Notes: generated from the letters alone by a model not told the origin. 64,000 nucleotides of DNA from Symmachiella dynata (GCF_007747995.1 NZ_CP036276.1:6624001-6688000); one strand, 5' to 3'. Positions 54,898 to 64,000 are shown, numbered from the stretch's first letter. Numbers and translations: made by a program.

Positions 54898-55116
54898 ATG
54901 ATCGAGAATCACCCCGAATCGATGAATCCGAACGCACTACCGATCGAAGTAGCGGTGCGTCTATTGACTAAGGCGGGCGGACGTATTGTCACTGAAGAAA
55001 TGCTTCGCGCGGACATCGACGCTGGTGCACCGACAAACCTCGATGGCACGATTAATCTCGTGCACTATGCCGCTTGGAACGTGCAGCAAATAGCAGGGAT
55101 GACCGATGGCAATTGA
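54898..55116 (+). CDS. Small protein before the terminase
   Basis: A 72-residue protein. GAAAGG lies 8 bases before the ATG at 54898, and the gene overlaps the terminase start by 11 bases. The segment PIEVAVRLLTKAGGRIVTEE followed by IDAGAPTNLDGTINLVHY is a compact helical domain like a DNA-binding head domain. By position it could be a terminase small-subunit-type partner, but this is not supported by any motif. Unknown function. Confidence 0.6.
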   Translation: MIENHPESMNPNALPIEVAVRLLTKAGGRIVTEEMLRADIDAGAPTNLDGTINLVHYAAWNVQQIAGMTDGN

Positions 55117-57370
55117 CCCGCGCAACTTGCGACCGTCCGAACTTGTGCGGCTGATGAACTCCACGCCGTTGGGTGAGGTGATCAACGAACGGCAGTTGTA
55201 TCGCCATCGTTCGCGCGCGGGGTTTCGGATTGGCGATGGGAAATCGGTGGACCTACTACGGTATGTCGCTTGGCTCGTCATCGAGCGGCACACTCCGAAG
55301 CCGGAAGCCGATGGTGACCCGTACGAAACACTCAAAGACCGAGCGCGGGCCCGTAACGCGGCGCTGTCCCTCGCCGGTCGCGACATCGGCGAAATGCCGG
55401 CCGTCATCGATCCGTCCAGAAAGGCAAAAGCGGAAACTGATTTCTGTTATTTCTGCGAAGCCTACTTTCCGCTGACGTTCTACTTAGAGTGGTCCGCCGA
55501 TCATCAAAAGGTGATGGCCAAAATCGAACAGGCCGTTTTGCATGGTGGATTGTTCGCGATGGCCATGCCCCGCGGTTCGGGTAAAACGACGATTTGTGAA
55601 TGCGCCTGCATCTGGGCCGTGCTGTTCGGACATCGCGAGTTCGTCTGCCTGATCGGATCGGACGAGGGGCATGCGATGGACATGCTTGACTCAATCAAAA
55701 TGGAACTCGATGGCAATGAATTGCTGTTGGCTGATTTTCCGGAAGTCGTGTTCCCGATCCAAAGCCTGGAAGGGATCGCCAATCGGTGCAGTGGTCAGCT
55801 CTACAACGGCGAAAGGACACACATCGGTTGGACCGCGAAGGAAGTCGTGTTACCTACGATTCCCGATTCCAAGGCGAGTGGAGCCATTATCAAGGTGGGT
55901 GGGATCACCGGACGGATTCGCGGGATGAAGTTCAAACGACCCGACGGGCACACGGTGCGTCCATCGCTCGTTGTTTTGGACGACCCGCAGACGGACGAGT
56001 CGGCCCGTAGTCTTTCACAATGTGCGAATCGCGAAAGCATTCTGGCCGGAGCGGTATTGGGTTTGGCAGGTCCCGGTAAAAAGATTTCAGGCATCATGCC
56101 CTGCACCGTGATCCGGCCGGGCGATATGGCCGACAACATTCTCGATCGCGACAAACATCCCGAGTGGAACGGTGAGCGGACGCGGATGGTGTATGCGTTC
56201 CCCACGAACGAGAGTCTCTGGGCACGGTATGCGGAATTACGGGCCGAAGGGTTGCGCAACGGTGACGGCGGGAAAGCAGCCACTGAATTCTACGGCGAGC
56301 ATCGCGCTGAGATGGATGCCGGTGCGATCGTGGCGTGGCCCGAGCGTTTCAATCCCGACGAATTGTCGGCGATCCAACACGCGATGAACCTCAAATTGCA
56401 GGACGAGGCGGCGTTCTTCGCGGAGTATCAGAACGAGCCGCTGCCCGAGGAGAAAATCGATGACGATCTGCTCACGCCGGACCAAGTGGCCGCGAAAACC
56501 AATGGCATGCGGCGTGGTGAAATCCCTCTCCCCTGTAACCACTTGACGATGTTTATCGACGTGCAGCAGAAATTGTTGTTCTACCTCGTGGCCGCCTGGG
56601 AGGACGATTTCACCGGCTACGTTGTCGACTACGGAAGTTACCCAGATCAGAAACGGCAATACTACACATTGCGGGACGCGCGGCAGACACTGGCGGCGGT
56701 TGCGGAGGGGACAGGACTAGAAGGGTCCATCTACGCTGGACTGGAAGTGCTAACAAATGATTTACTCGGTCGCGAATGGCGTCGGGACGATGGTGCGGCG
56801 ATGCGGGTTGAACGCTGTTTAATCGATGCTAACTGGGGGCACTCGACCGACGTCGTCTATCAATTTTGCCGGCAGAGTTCTCATTCCACGATATTGACGC
56901 CCTCGCACGGCCGGTTTGTCGGCGCATCGACCATTCCCTTCTCAGAGTACAAGCGCAAACAGGGTGAACGCGTGGGATTGAATTGGCGGATTCCCAACGT
57001 GCGTGGCAAGCGCGCCGTGCGACACGTGGTGTTCGATACGAACTGGTGGAAATCGTTCGTACACGCGCGACTGGCTGTTGCCATGGGCGACCGCGGCTGC
57101 TTGTCGCTGTTCGGTTTCAAAGCCGAGACACACCGGTTGATAGCGGAACACATCACGGCTGAATACTTCGTCAAAACAGAAGGGCGAGGCCGCAAAGTCG
57201 ATGAATGGAAGATGCGCCCCGAGCAGAGCGACAATCACTGGTTGGATTGCTTGGTGGGCAGCGCGGTTGCGGCTTCGATCCAGGGGGCGGTCTTATTCGG
57301 GACCGGCGCAGCACCGCCCAAAGAAAAGAAGCGGCTCAAGCTTTCGGAATTGCAGCGGAGCAAGCGGTAG
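55106..57370 (+). CDS. Phage-type terminase large subunit
   Basis: A 754-residue DNA-packaging motor protein. After an N-terminal DNA-binding region (residues 1-110) comes an ATPase: Walker A AMPRGSGKTT (about 154-163), adenine region, and Walker B LVVLDDPQTDES (about 289-300). The C-terminal nuclease has an Asp in MFIDVQQKLLF (about 485), and EQSDNHWLDCLVGSAVAA (about 708-725) with another Asp, as in GpA-type terminases. Length and order fit the family. No portal, capsid or tail gene follows; the next gene is a convergent helicase. It thus may package the element into the particles of a helper phage. Confidence 0.9.
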   Translation: MAIDPRNLRPSELVRLMNSTPLGEVINERQLYRHRSRAGFRIGDGKSVDLLRYVAWLVIERHTPKPEADGDPYETLKDRARARNAALSLAGRDIGEMPAVIDPSRKAKAETDFCYFCEAYFPLTFYLEWSADHQKVMAKIEQAVLHGGLFAMAMPRGSGKTTICECACIWAVLFGHREFVCLIGSDEGHAMDMLDSIKMELDGNELLLADFPEVVFPIQSLEGIANRCSGQLYNGERTHIGWTAKEVVLPTIPDSKASGAIIKVGGITGRIRGMKFKRPDGHTVRPSLVVLDDPQTDESARSLSQCANRESILAGAVLGLAGPGKKISGIMPCTVIRPGDMADNILDRDKHPEWNGERTRMVYAFPTNESLWARYAELRAEGLRNGDGGKAATEFYGEHRAEMDAGAIVAWPERFNPDELSAIQHAMNLKLQDEAAFFAEYQNEPLPEEKIDDDLLTPDQVAAKTNGMRRGEIPLPCNHLTMFIDVQQKLLFYLVAAWEDDFTGYVVDYGSYPDQKRQYYTLRDARQTLAAVAEGTGLEGSIYAGLEVLTNDLLGREWRRDDGAAMRVERCLIDANWGHSTDVVYQFCRQSSHSTILTPSHGRFVGASTIPFSEYKRKQGERVGLNWRIPNVRGKRAVRHVVFDTNWWKSFVHARLAVAMGDRGCLSLFGFKAETHRLIAEHITAEYFVKTEGRGRKVDEWKMRPEQSDNHWLDCLVGSAVAASIQGAVLFGTGAAPPKEKKRLKLSELQRSKR

Positions 57371-57463
57371 GTGGAGGGAGGGAATAGAGATGCGGAAGAA
57401 CCTCTTGGTACTCCCTCTACAACCTCGAGTAGCCAAGCCGTTCGCTAGTCGCATCGAATGACA

Positions 57464-60400
57464 CTAGCAGGAACTGGTTGTCATACTTCTTTCGACGGTG
57501 GTGAGCGCAAGGGGAGGCGTCAGATCGATTCGCAGTTTTTGAAAGTGCTCAGCCAGTTGTTCAGCAGTGAACTGTTGGGACAAGTATTCAAGCAGGTCGT
57601 CTTGCCGAGGCTGACCGAACACCATGCGGTAAACGGCTAAGGAGCGTTTGAGGTCGGGGACCATCGATATTTCTTTACTCAAAGGCAGCATGGGAAGGTG
57701 CCTTTCGATCATGGCTCCATCTTCAATGCTGTATAGCCAATACGGAATAAGGTCGTGGTTTGTCACGCGACTCCGGCGGGCGGCCTCGAATAAATAAGTC
57801 CAAGGGTCTTCATCACGTCGAGAGTCCGAGATCGCGGTAACGTGCCGACTCGCCACATTCTTTCTGACAGCATGGCCTTTGTATCGGTGTACCCGGCCCT
57901 CGCGCTGTTCAAGGTCGACTGGATTAGCTGGCAGGTTCCAATGCACAACGGCGTGACAATACTGATGAAAGTCCAATCCCTCTTGGCCGATTGAGGTGGT
58001 GGCCAACACGAACGGCCAGAACGGCGAGTTGAAAGCCGCCCTGACATGTTCTTTTCGGAGTCGGGAACTCTCCTGCTCAGCATGGTCGTCGCCAAATCGC
58101 ATTGCGAAACGGGAACGGGTGACGTGAGACTGAACTTTGATCGCGCCGTCCTTGCTGGCTTGAATGTCGTCTATATGCGGCTGAGAAACACGAATCGTGA
58201 CAGCTTCTGTTAGAGATGTGGCTAGCGCTTTCACGGATACCTCCGGTGGTTTCCCGGCGAGCGACTGAGCGTCGTGCTGAACGTGCATGTACTCGTCAAG
58301 AACACTCTGCAAACAGCCGTCACAACAGTACTCGAGTACCCGCCGCCAATAAGGTTCGGCACGATTCAATCCGCGAATCATCGCGATGACTTCCGGTAGA
58401 TTGAACTGATACCGGAGCGCCCAGCCAATTGCCCCTGCGGCATCACGAACTTCCATGTTTGTCGTAAGCTGTTCACCCTGGCACATTCGCACGAGAGCGC
58501 GTAGCGCTGCCGTCGCTGGCCCGCCGATTGCGGCTAACGCCATTACATCACCTAAGTCGTCAGGCGGTCTGCCAAGTTCACCGGGGTTGTTGGCCAGTTC
58601 CACGGCACGTTTGACGTGATCAGTCCAGGCAGTATCAGCCGTACCTTCTCGTCTTGGGATGTACGGCCCGCGCCAATCCTCCGCCAATGAAGCGTATTCC
58701 AGCCATTCACCGATCTCATTCGGCCACGTTTCAAGATCGAGCAGAATGGGTGCTACCCAATACCAATCAGCGTCTGTTGGACCTGTGTTCGGTTGATTCC
58801 GCGTGAGTTTGCGTAGTGCTTTCTTAATAGTCGTGCGAGCCTTGCCCAGCACTTCGGACAGCGGAGGACGTCGGCCTTCTCGGAGTGCAGGCTTCGCCAA
58901 TTCCAGTGGGTCACAATAAGTCGCGAAGAAGCTACACGGGTAAACCAACCCCAGAACAGGCATGCCGCTCAGTCGCCCTTGCGAGCGAGCGAAATCCAAT
59001 AGTCTCGCGCGTCGCTCGCGATCGGCGGTCGTGTTTCGGGCTTCCGCATCAAATGACTGAAACATCTGCCGTTCTGCTTCATAGCTGAGAAGCACTGAAA
59101 TTGCTTTCGGCACGACTTTCCAGCTTGAGAATATCAATCGCTTCGTGAACTGTCCCAGACCCGTCGCCGCGAATGGCCCCGCCAGTTCGTGATAGGGCGC
59201 TGATGGCGGCAGCCAAAGGAGCTTCCATAATTCAGCACCGTCGCACTCCAGTGTCTCGCTTGCCAACTCTCTGAGTCGCGAATTCACAGGATCAATCGAC
59301 TCGTAATTCTCCATTACACCGGTGGAGAGCAGCGAGTGCTTGCACGCAAGAAGCTGCGCGGCGAGTTCTTTGGCGGCGCGTGAGCCTCGACGAAGCCAAT
59401 CAGCAGTGGTGTCGAACGACTGCTTCAGCTTGTATTGCTCCATGAAGTTCAGCAGGAAAGGCGCGGACTTCCAGTATTCCGTTTGGTCTGTCAACTGTCC
59501 GCCGTTGACTGATTCCAACCAATTGATAAGCCGCCCGGTCTCAAGGAAGGACTCAATGTCTTCTTTGGTAATCGGAACCGGAGATCGCACTTCCTTCAAC
59601 ATGGCATCACGAGTTGTCGAGACGGCCATGCGTTCCGTTCTCACCATGACATCTCGCAGCTGTGACTCCAGTGAGCATCGATGTTTTTCGGCTTGTTGTC
59701 CATCTCCTTCGGTCAACTGATACAGCGATCGTCGAAACTCGCGCAGAGTTTTGTCGATTCGTTCCGCTGCATTTGCATCCGACAACAGGAAGTTGATTGT
59801 CTTGAGGAAATCCCGGTAGTGATCATCGTCACCTGCATCGAGGCCGCGTGTGTACATCTTGTAGGGTGTTGCTGAAAGCAGAAGGACGCGAGCATCCTTC
59901 CATTCGAATAACTTCTCAGCCAGGAGGCCAGCATCGTCCTCGCCTTCCAGCAGGCTACGAAACCGTTGAAATTCGTCAAGGATGATCAGGTCCGGGCTCA
60001 ATGCACGGATACAGGTTTCCGCGAGCAAAGCTCGCAACTCACCAATCATCGAGCGTATTTCGGAACGAGTGTCTTCGGGTATCCGTTTCCATTCCCGTGA
60101 CCTTGGCAACTCGCGGCATACGCGATTGAACCGCACCTTGAGCGTTGACCGCCCTCGTTCTCGACATTCAGCATTATCGTCCGCAAGTGCTGCGCGAAAC
60201 GCTGATTTCAGACCACGTGAAATACTGCGGTCTCTGTCGAATCGCTTGATCTGTTCTCGGAAATTCTGTTTTTCGACGCCGACCTGCAAGACGTTTTTGG
60301 GAGCCGCCCCATCCAACTGCCAGATTGACTTCAACATCCAGTACAGCAGCACTCGTTCCTCTTTACGGCCCGTCGCATTCTTGAGATCGAACGACGTTCC

Positions 60401-60784
60401 GGGAGTCAGGGCAATGAAATTCAGTTTGTTCTTCTTCAAATCCTCGACATGCTGTGGCAACAATGTGATGCGATCCGGTGACTTGAACTCGACGTCGCTA
60501 CTGATGTTCAGCCTCTGCACGTTCTGCCGTGCAATATCTCCGCTGGAACAGATATAGATGATGTTGATACTGCGTTGTTGCCACAAATGCTCCACAACTT
60601 TGGCAATAACGCCACGTGCGACAAGCGTTTTACCGAGTCCAACCTCATCAGCAACGAGAAATCTTCGAGTTGGCTCATTTGCCTCGTACATGCGATCGAA
60701 CACATGTTCGACCGTGCACCGCTGGAAGTCTTTCAGCCGATTCAAAACCACTTCAGGGTTAGGTTTTGGGGTAGCCTGAGTCAT
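57464..60784 (-). CDS. SF2 helicase of putative defence operon
   Basis: A 1106-residue SNF2/DEAD-like helicase. Walker A VADEVGLGKTLVA (Lys52), motif II LIILDEFQRFRS (about 268-279), motif III LLLSATPYKM (about 300-309), and in the C-terminal half TTSIGQEGLDFHQYCHAVVH and motif VI QREGRVHRYKG (about 920-965) are present. The long middle (about 320-880) is helical and family-specific. It overlaps the PLD gene stop by 4 bases, so the two proteins are coupled. Together with the PLD and DUF6361-like proteins it resembles helicase-nuclease anti-phage systems. Convergent with the terminase gene. Confidence 0.9.
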   Translation of the reverse strand: MTQATPKPNPEVVLNRLKDFQRCTVEHVFDRMYEANEPTRRFLVADEVGLGKTLVARGVIAKVVEHLWQQRSINIIYICSSGDIARQNVQRLNISSDVEFKSPDRITLLPQHVEDLKKNKLNFIALTPGTSFDLKNATGRKEERVLLYWMLKSIWQLDGAAPKNVLQVGVEKQNFREQIKRFDRDRSISRGLKSAFRAALADDNAECRERGRSTLKVRFNRVCRELPRSREWKRIPEDTRSEIRSMIGELRALLAETCIRALSPDLIILDEFQRFRSLLEGEDDAGLLAEKLFEWKDARVLLLSATPYKMYTRGLDAGDDDHYRDFLKTINFLLSDANAAERIDKTLREFRRSLYQLTEGDGQQAEKHRCSLESQLRDVMVRTERMAVSTTRDAMLKEVRSPVPITKEDIESFLETGRLINWLESVNGGQLTDQTEYWKSAPFLLNFMEQYKLKQSFDTTADWLRRGSRAAKELAAQLLACKHSLLSTGVMENYESIDPVNSRLRELASETLECDGAELWKLLWLPPSAPYHELAGPFAATGLGQFTKRLIFSSWKVVPKAISVLLSYEAERQMFQSFDAEARNTTADRERRARLLDFARSQGRLSGMPVLGLVYPCSFFATYCDPLELAKPALREGRRPPLSEVLGKARTTIKKALRKLTRNQPNTGPTDADWYWVAPILLDLETWPNEIGEWLEYASLAEDWRGPYIPRREGTADTAWTDHVKRAVELANNPGELGRPPDDLGDVMALAAIGGPATAALRALVRMCQGEQLTTNMEVRDAAGAIGWALRYQFNLPEVIAMIRGLNRAEPYWRRVLEYCCDGCLQSVLDEYMHVQHDAQSLAGKPPEVSVKALATSLTEAVTIRVSQPHIDDIQASKDGAIKVQSHVTRSRFAMRFGDDHAEQESSRLRKEHVRAAFNSPFWPFVLATTSIGQEGLDFHQYCHAVVHWNLPANPVDLEQREGRVHRYKGHAVRKNVASRHVTAISDSRRDEDPWTYLFEAARRSRVTNHDLIPYWLYSIEDGAMIERHLPMLPLSKEISMVPDLKRSLAVYRMVFGQPRQDDLLEYLSQQFTAEQLAEHFQKLRIDLTPPLALTTVERSMTTSSC

Positions 60785-62709
60785 GGCTGCATCCCCCTTC
60801 GCACTTCCCAGATCGGCTTCCAGGTCTCTGCGAACTCCGGTGGAATGATCGCCCTTCCTTCAGGTGTTTTTTCCAAATCGGCAACCAATTGGGCGATCCG
60901 ATCCAGTTTCTCTGGTGCCTTGGCCAACGCCTTGAGCATGGGTTCGAGCAAAGGAAGGTCGAAGGCAGAGCTGCCGTCCTGTGATCCGCTCGTTGATCCG
61001 TCAATTCCCTCCAGCAGGTTGAGCGTATCGCGAGCATCCCAGCCGTCGTCGGCGAGCAGAAACAACAAGTAACGCATGAGCTGAGCGCTGTTTCGCAGCA
61101 GCGACAGGAGCAGGCGTTCGCGGCGGTTTTCTGGCAAACCCTCAATGGGTAGATTGACGACAAACTGCCGCTCCTGTGTTCGATCCTCGATGCCAACTCG
61201 AACACTAAACAAAATAAATGGAGTCAGTCGGTCAAAGTGCAGTTGCTGAAAGGTAACGCTACCCGCGTCGGTAAAAGTCTGTTTCCAAGATTCCCGCAGC
61301 GTGATTGGTCGACAACTCACGTCACGAGCAGAAAGCCACCTTTCCGGGAACGGCAGTACGGCATGGACCTTGAGGTCGAACAGTTCCTCCTCAGGGCTGG
61401 TGACGGCTTCAACCTGGACGCGCAGTTCGTGCTTCGCAATGGCCATCTGCGTGTCGTCCAGCAGGCGTTCCAGTTTCTCTGCAACTTCATCAACCTCGTT
61501 TTCCTGCGGACGAACAAAGGGTTGCAGAAGCGTGTGGAGTCCATTCTTGTTCTGTGGATCGAGCACAGCTTCTACTCCGTATTCCTCGTGCTTTCCGACC
61601 AACTCGACAAGGATTTCGACGTTCTTTCCGAAAGCTGCGTCCGTCGCGTTGGCGGAACCGGTCCAGATGTGCCCCTCACCCTCCTGATCAGCAATGTAAA
61701 CCTTGGCATGCAGACCAGATAGATTGTCTTGTCCTGCATCCTGTGCTGTTTCCTCGTTCGTTTGACCTTCTTCGGTAGCCTCGTTTGCAAACTCAACCGG
61801 TTCTTCACTGCCTGCCGAGTCTGGAACGTCTGATTCAGCGGCAGGATCGAGCGTGTATCTCGCCGTCAGTTGCTCAAGGGTTTCTGGCGTGAGTCGCATC
61901 AGTTCCTCAGCGCGTGAAATGATGGTTGTTTCAACATCTTGGGAAAGACGGTTGAGCAGTCCGTCCGACACGAATGGTGAAATCACCAGTAGGCGGTCCA
62001 TCGGCTCCTCGAACGGCCACTGGTCTCGGCTTTCAAGCCCCAAGGGCCAGAACCGGATCGAATTCGAACCTTCCGGTGGTTCAAAAGCGACACGCGGCAG
62101 TTCCTTCGCAATCAGTTCTGCATGCTGGCGATATGTCTCCGTAGTCGGCTGCCTCACAGCGAGGTCCGGCAATTGAGAAATCATTTGTGCGAGCGGAGCG
62201 TTCTCAGCAGATCGAGGCTCACGCGGCCAATAGGTTCCATCGATGGCGAGCATCGTGTCCCAGGAACGATCAAATGTAAGGTTTCGACTGGGGCAAAGAA
62301 CTCGGTACTCGATCGGCCATTCATCGTCAGGCTTTTGTCCCACGGGCTCGAACCGTAGGACCCACAGCTTTGGGTGAAACACCCCTCCCAGCGGCGCGGC
62401 GACTTCAACGACGCATTGCTCCAAATAGCCAAACAGCTGACGGGCTTTGGTCGGTGGTTGAATCTTTCCTGCTTGGCAGAACAGAGTCACATTGTCCGCA
62501 TAACGCCGCAGCGATTCCAATAGAGCCGTGGGAGTTGCAGTTAGTTTGCCTTCTTTGGTCTCACAATCAAATAAGGTGAATGCCAACGGCGTGACCAGCA
62601 ACGCAAGCAGATCAAGGCTGTAAGTCGTACCGACAGCACATGACAAACGGTAACCCGTTGGGGGCCTCAACAGCTCAAACAGTAGTCGGCGATCGGTTGG
62701 CTCCAGCAT
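60781..62709 (-). CDS. Bilobed phospholipase-D-like protein
   Basis: A 642-residue protein with two PLD half-sites. The first is FHPKLWVLRF (His112, Lys114) followed by LCPSRNLTFD, lacking the usual Asp. The second is complete: LHAKVYIADQEG (His334, Lys336, Asp341) followed by TGSANATDAAF. Many members of this fold are nucleases, as in other helicase-PLD defence modules. The N-terminal about 100 residues and the C-terminal about 250 are unassigned. Five bases separate the upstream DUF6361-like stop from its start, and it overlaps the helicase start by 4 bases, so the three genes form an operon. Confidence 0.88.
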   Translation of the reverse strand: MLEPTDRRLLFELLRPPTGYRLSCAVGTTYSLDLLALLVTPLAFTLFDCETKEGKLTATPTALLESLRRYADNVTLFCQAGKIQPPTKARQLFGYLEQCVVEVAAPLGGVFHPKLWVLRFEPVGQKPDDEWPIEYRVLCPSRNLTFDRSWDTMLAIDGTYWPREPRSAENAPLAQMISQLPDLAVRQPTTETYRQHAELIAKELPRVAFEPPEGSNSIRFWPLGLESRDQWPFEEPMDRLLVISPFVSDGLLNRLSQDVETTIISRAEELMRLTPETLEQLTARYTLDPAAESDVPDSAGSEEPVEFANEATEEGQTNEETAQDAGQDNLSGLHAKVYIADQEGEGHIWTGSANATDAAFGKNVEILVELVGKHEEYGVEAVLDPQNKNGLHTLLQPFVRPQENEVDEVAEKLERLLDDTQMAIAKHELRVQVEAVTSPEEELFDLKVHAVLPFPERWLSARDVSCRPITLRESWKQTFTDAGSVTFQQLHFDRLTPFILFSVRVGIEDRTQERQFVVNLPIEGLPENRRERLLLSLLRNSAQLMRYLLFLLADDGWDARDTLNLLEGIDGSTSGSQDGSSAFDLPLLEPMLKALAKAPEKLDRIAQLVADLEKTPEGRAIIPPEFAETWKPIWEVRRGMQP

Positions 62710-62714
62710 TTGCG

Positions 62715-63926
62715 TTAATCCTTTAGTGGCCGTACGATGTCTTCAATGATCTGTGAAGACGTTGGCCAACGATAATTCAGCTGGGTGGTTCCCGACTTGC
62801 CACCCCAGTCCTGTAACATCTGGTGATTTCCAATTCGTGCGCGACCTGTTTTGATTTTGCGTTCTCGATCTTTGACCAGAAATCTGGCGTCACTGTTGTC
62901 AACGATCGACGCCTCGCTTGCAGCCTCGACAACCATCTCATGCCAGCGATTGACAAACGTCTTGGTTGGCGGAGGAACCCGATGCGCTGTGTTGCTTTCA
63001 ACCAACGACCAAAAGGCATCGCGTTTGTCGGCGACCGGTGACGCCCTCATCATTGGAACGTCCTCCCACCATTCAGTCAGGCTGTCGCGGTATTGATCGC
63101 AGAGGTCAGAGAATCGAGGATGCGACTCAGCCAGCAGCAGGTTGTAGAGCAAAGCCGCACCGTGCATGACCTCTGAAAAGTGTTGGGCATGGTCCACCAG
63201 ATTGCGGATTTGCTCGGGCAATGCCTGGCACGCCTCATCCAGCCATGGCAATGGAGCTTCAGGAATGATTTCGTGGCTGACGTAGTGAGCCAACAAACTG
63301 CCAGCCGTCGTCTGCCTAATACGATCAGCAAGATAGTCCGCTTCCTCGATTGTCAGATCGAATGTCGTTCCGTCCGGGAATGTTTCCGGGGGTGACGGAA
63401 TATGAGGATGCCAGTTCGCCGAACCAATGCTCCCCGCGTCGTCCAATTCTTCAGCAGCAGGAGCACGGTAGAGTTTGTCGTAATAGAGATCAAGCCAGCG
63501 GTGATATTCGTCTTTTGATCTCGCGAGTTGGAGGATTCCCCACTTACGCAATCCCGCCCAATATGCGGTGCTTGGCAATCTCTGGAGTTTGCCTCGTGAA
63601 CGAGCCCCGATCACGCCTAAGTCCGCGCCGGCAGCCAATAGCTTGTCAATCAGGACCGTCTCCGCCTTGCGTGCTTCCATGGCAATGTTCGCGTAGCCGA
63701 TTTTGCGACGTTCGAGTTCGAGATAGACCCACGGGATAAAAAGAAAATACCGGGCACGCGTCTGGATCGTACTTGTACCGGGAAATAGCAGGTCCGCCAA
63801 TGAATCACGGACCGTGCCAATTCCCAGTTCGTCTCGCGTATCCTCATCGGAATACTGGTCAATCACCTCCATCGCCTGGCGACGTTCGCCTTCGGAGAAA
63901 TCGAGCCATGTGAAAGTTGAAGCCAT
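62715..63926 (-). CDS. DUF6361-like protein of putative defence operon
   Basis: A 403-residue protein, first gene of the three-gene operon. The N-terminus FTWLDFSEGERRQAMEVID, followed by TRDELGIGTVRDSLADLLFP and TIQTRARYFLFIPWVYLELE, matches what I recall as the DUF6361 family, often encoded beside PLD and helicase genes. No catalytic motif is seen, so it may recognise the target or regulate the pair. The 74 bases between its start and the right window edge should hold the operon's promoter region, of which only part is visible. Confidence 0.8.
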   Translation of the reverse strand: MASTFTWLDFSEGERRQAMEVIDQYSDEDTRDELGIGTVRDSLADLLFPGTSTIQTRARYFLFIPWVYLELERRKIGYANIAMEARKAETVLIDKLLAAGADLGVIGARSRGKLQRLPSTAYWAGLRKWGILQLARSKDEYHRWLDLYYDKLYRAPAAEELDDAGSIGSANWHPHIPSPPETFPDGTTFDLTIEEADYLADRIRQTTAGSLLAHYVSHEIIPEAPLPWLDEACQALPEQIRNLVDHAQHFSEVMHGAALLYNLLLAESHPRFSDLCDQYRDSLTEWWEDVPMMRASPVADKRDAFWSLVESNTAHRVPPPTKTFVNRWHEMVVEAASEASIVDNSDARFLVKDRERKIKTGRARIGNHQMLQDWGGKSGTTQLNYRWPTSSQIIEDIVRPLKD

Positions 63927-64000
63927 GGAAAGTACACTTGTTGCTCTGAATGTTTGTTTACTCTTGCCACATTGAATTCAACGTGTCCCTGATATTGTCA

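Larger units (their letters stand above)
44880..64000. mobile_element. Integrated element at tRNA-Pro (left part; right end outside window)
   Basis: The block begins at the 3' end of tRNA-Pro and carries, in order: a large serine recombinase, a small ORF, a divergent repeat-rich control region, primase-like and helicase-like genes, a ParB/Spo11-like protein, a ParB-domain DNA methyltransferase, an unknown protein, a DUF1937 protein, a HARE-HTH protein, a small ORF, a large terminase, and a three-gene putative defence operon. No capsid, portal, protease or tail genes are seen before the window ends. I did not find a second copy of the tRNA 3' end in the window, so the right attachment site must lie beyond 64000. 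Base composition is close to that of the host part. Confidence 0.8.

Noticed and set aside
54296-54898. 200-residue open frame on the plus strand opposite the HARE-HTH gene
   Set aside because: It runs through the terminator hairpin, and its Gly/Arg/Phe repeats mirror the Lys/Ala tail on the other strand.
44880-64000. Second copy of the tRNA-Pro 3' end as right attachment site
   Set aside because: Not seen by eye in the remaining window; the right end is most likely outside.

Overview
The window looks like chromosomal DNA of a planctomycete (phylum Planctomycetota), probably a Planctomycetaceae-type lineage. The support is an ECF sigma factor translationally coupled to a very large Hanks-type kinase, a Tat-exported DUF1501 protein, DUF6655/DUF6666-like proteins, giant secreted membrane-anchored proteins and many short palindromic intergenic repeats. 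All family names come from motif reading; no database search was possible.

Bases 1-44800 are host chromosome. In order they hold: the tail of an unknown gene; a secreted Gly/Tyr-rich protein; a HEAT-repeat lipoprotein; a class-III aminotransferase; two unknown proteins; the sigma factor/kinase pair; a DUF6666-like barrel protein; a beta-helix protein; an inositol-monophosphatase-family enzyme; a coupled pair encoding 1147 and 2240 residue proteins; an IS4-type insertion sequence with recognisable terminal inverted repeats; uppP; a SufT/MIP18-like protein; a membrane HEAT protein; a deoxyhypusine-synthase-like protein; a HAD phosphatase; purA; a response regulator; a DUF1501 protein; a potassium channel; a DUF6655-like lipoprotein; a ferredoxin; hpt followed by an unusually short MnmE-like GTPase; an FAD monooxygenase; a PilZ protein; a ribbon-helix-helix protein; a 16-copy heptamer repeat; and an SPFH protein.

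At 44805 a tRNA-Pro(TGG) gene marks the start of an integrated element that runs to the right edge (about 19 kb visible; the far end is not in the window). A large serine recombinase reads back toward the tRNA and takes its stop codon from inside it. Diverging from it is a replication-type block: a zinc-finger/Toprim primase-like protein ending in a Walker A motif, a coupled helicase-like protein lacking Walker A, a protein joining a helix-turn-helix, a ParB-type domain and a Spo11/topoisomerase VI A-like Toprim core, and a ParB-domain DNA methyltransferase. Then come an unknown protein, a DUF1937 protein, a HARE-HTH protein with a histone-like tail, a small ORF and a phage-type large terminase. 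No capsid, portal or tail gene follows. Instead there is a three-gene operon (DUF6361-like, bilobed phospholipase-D-like, SF2 helicase) that looks like anti-phage cargo.

The element therefore resembles a satellite or integrative plasmid-phage hybrid: recombinase for integration, primase/helicase and ParB/Toprim proteins for replication or segregation, terminase for possible packaging by a helper, and a helicase-nuclease module for defence. The most interesting items are the element as a whole, the ParB-Spo11-like fusion, the split primase-helicase, a 48-bp palindrome inside the helicase gene, the divergent operator-like repeat region, and the sensor kinase with a pseudokinase and a degenerate cyclase domain.
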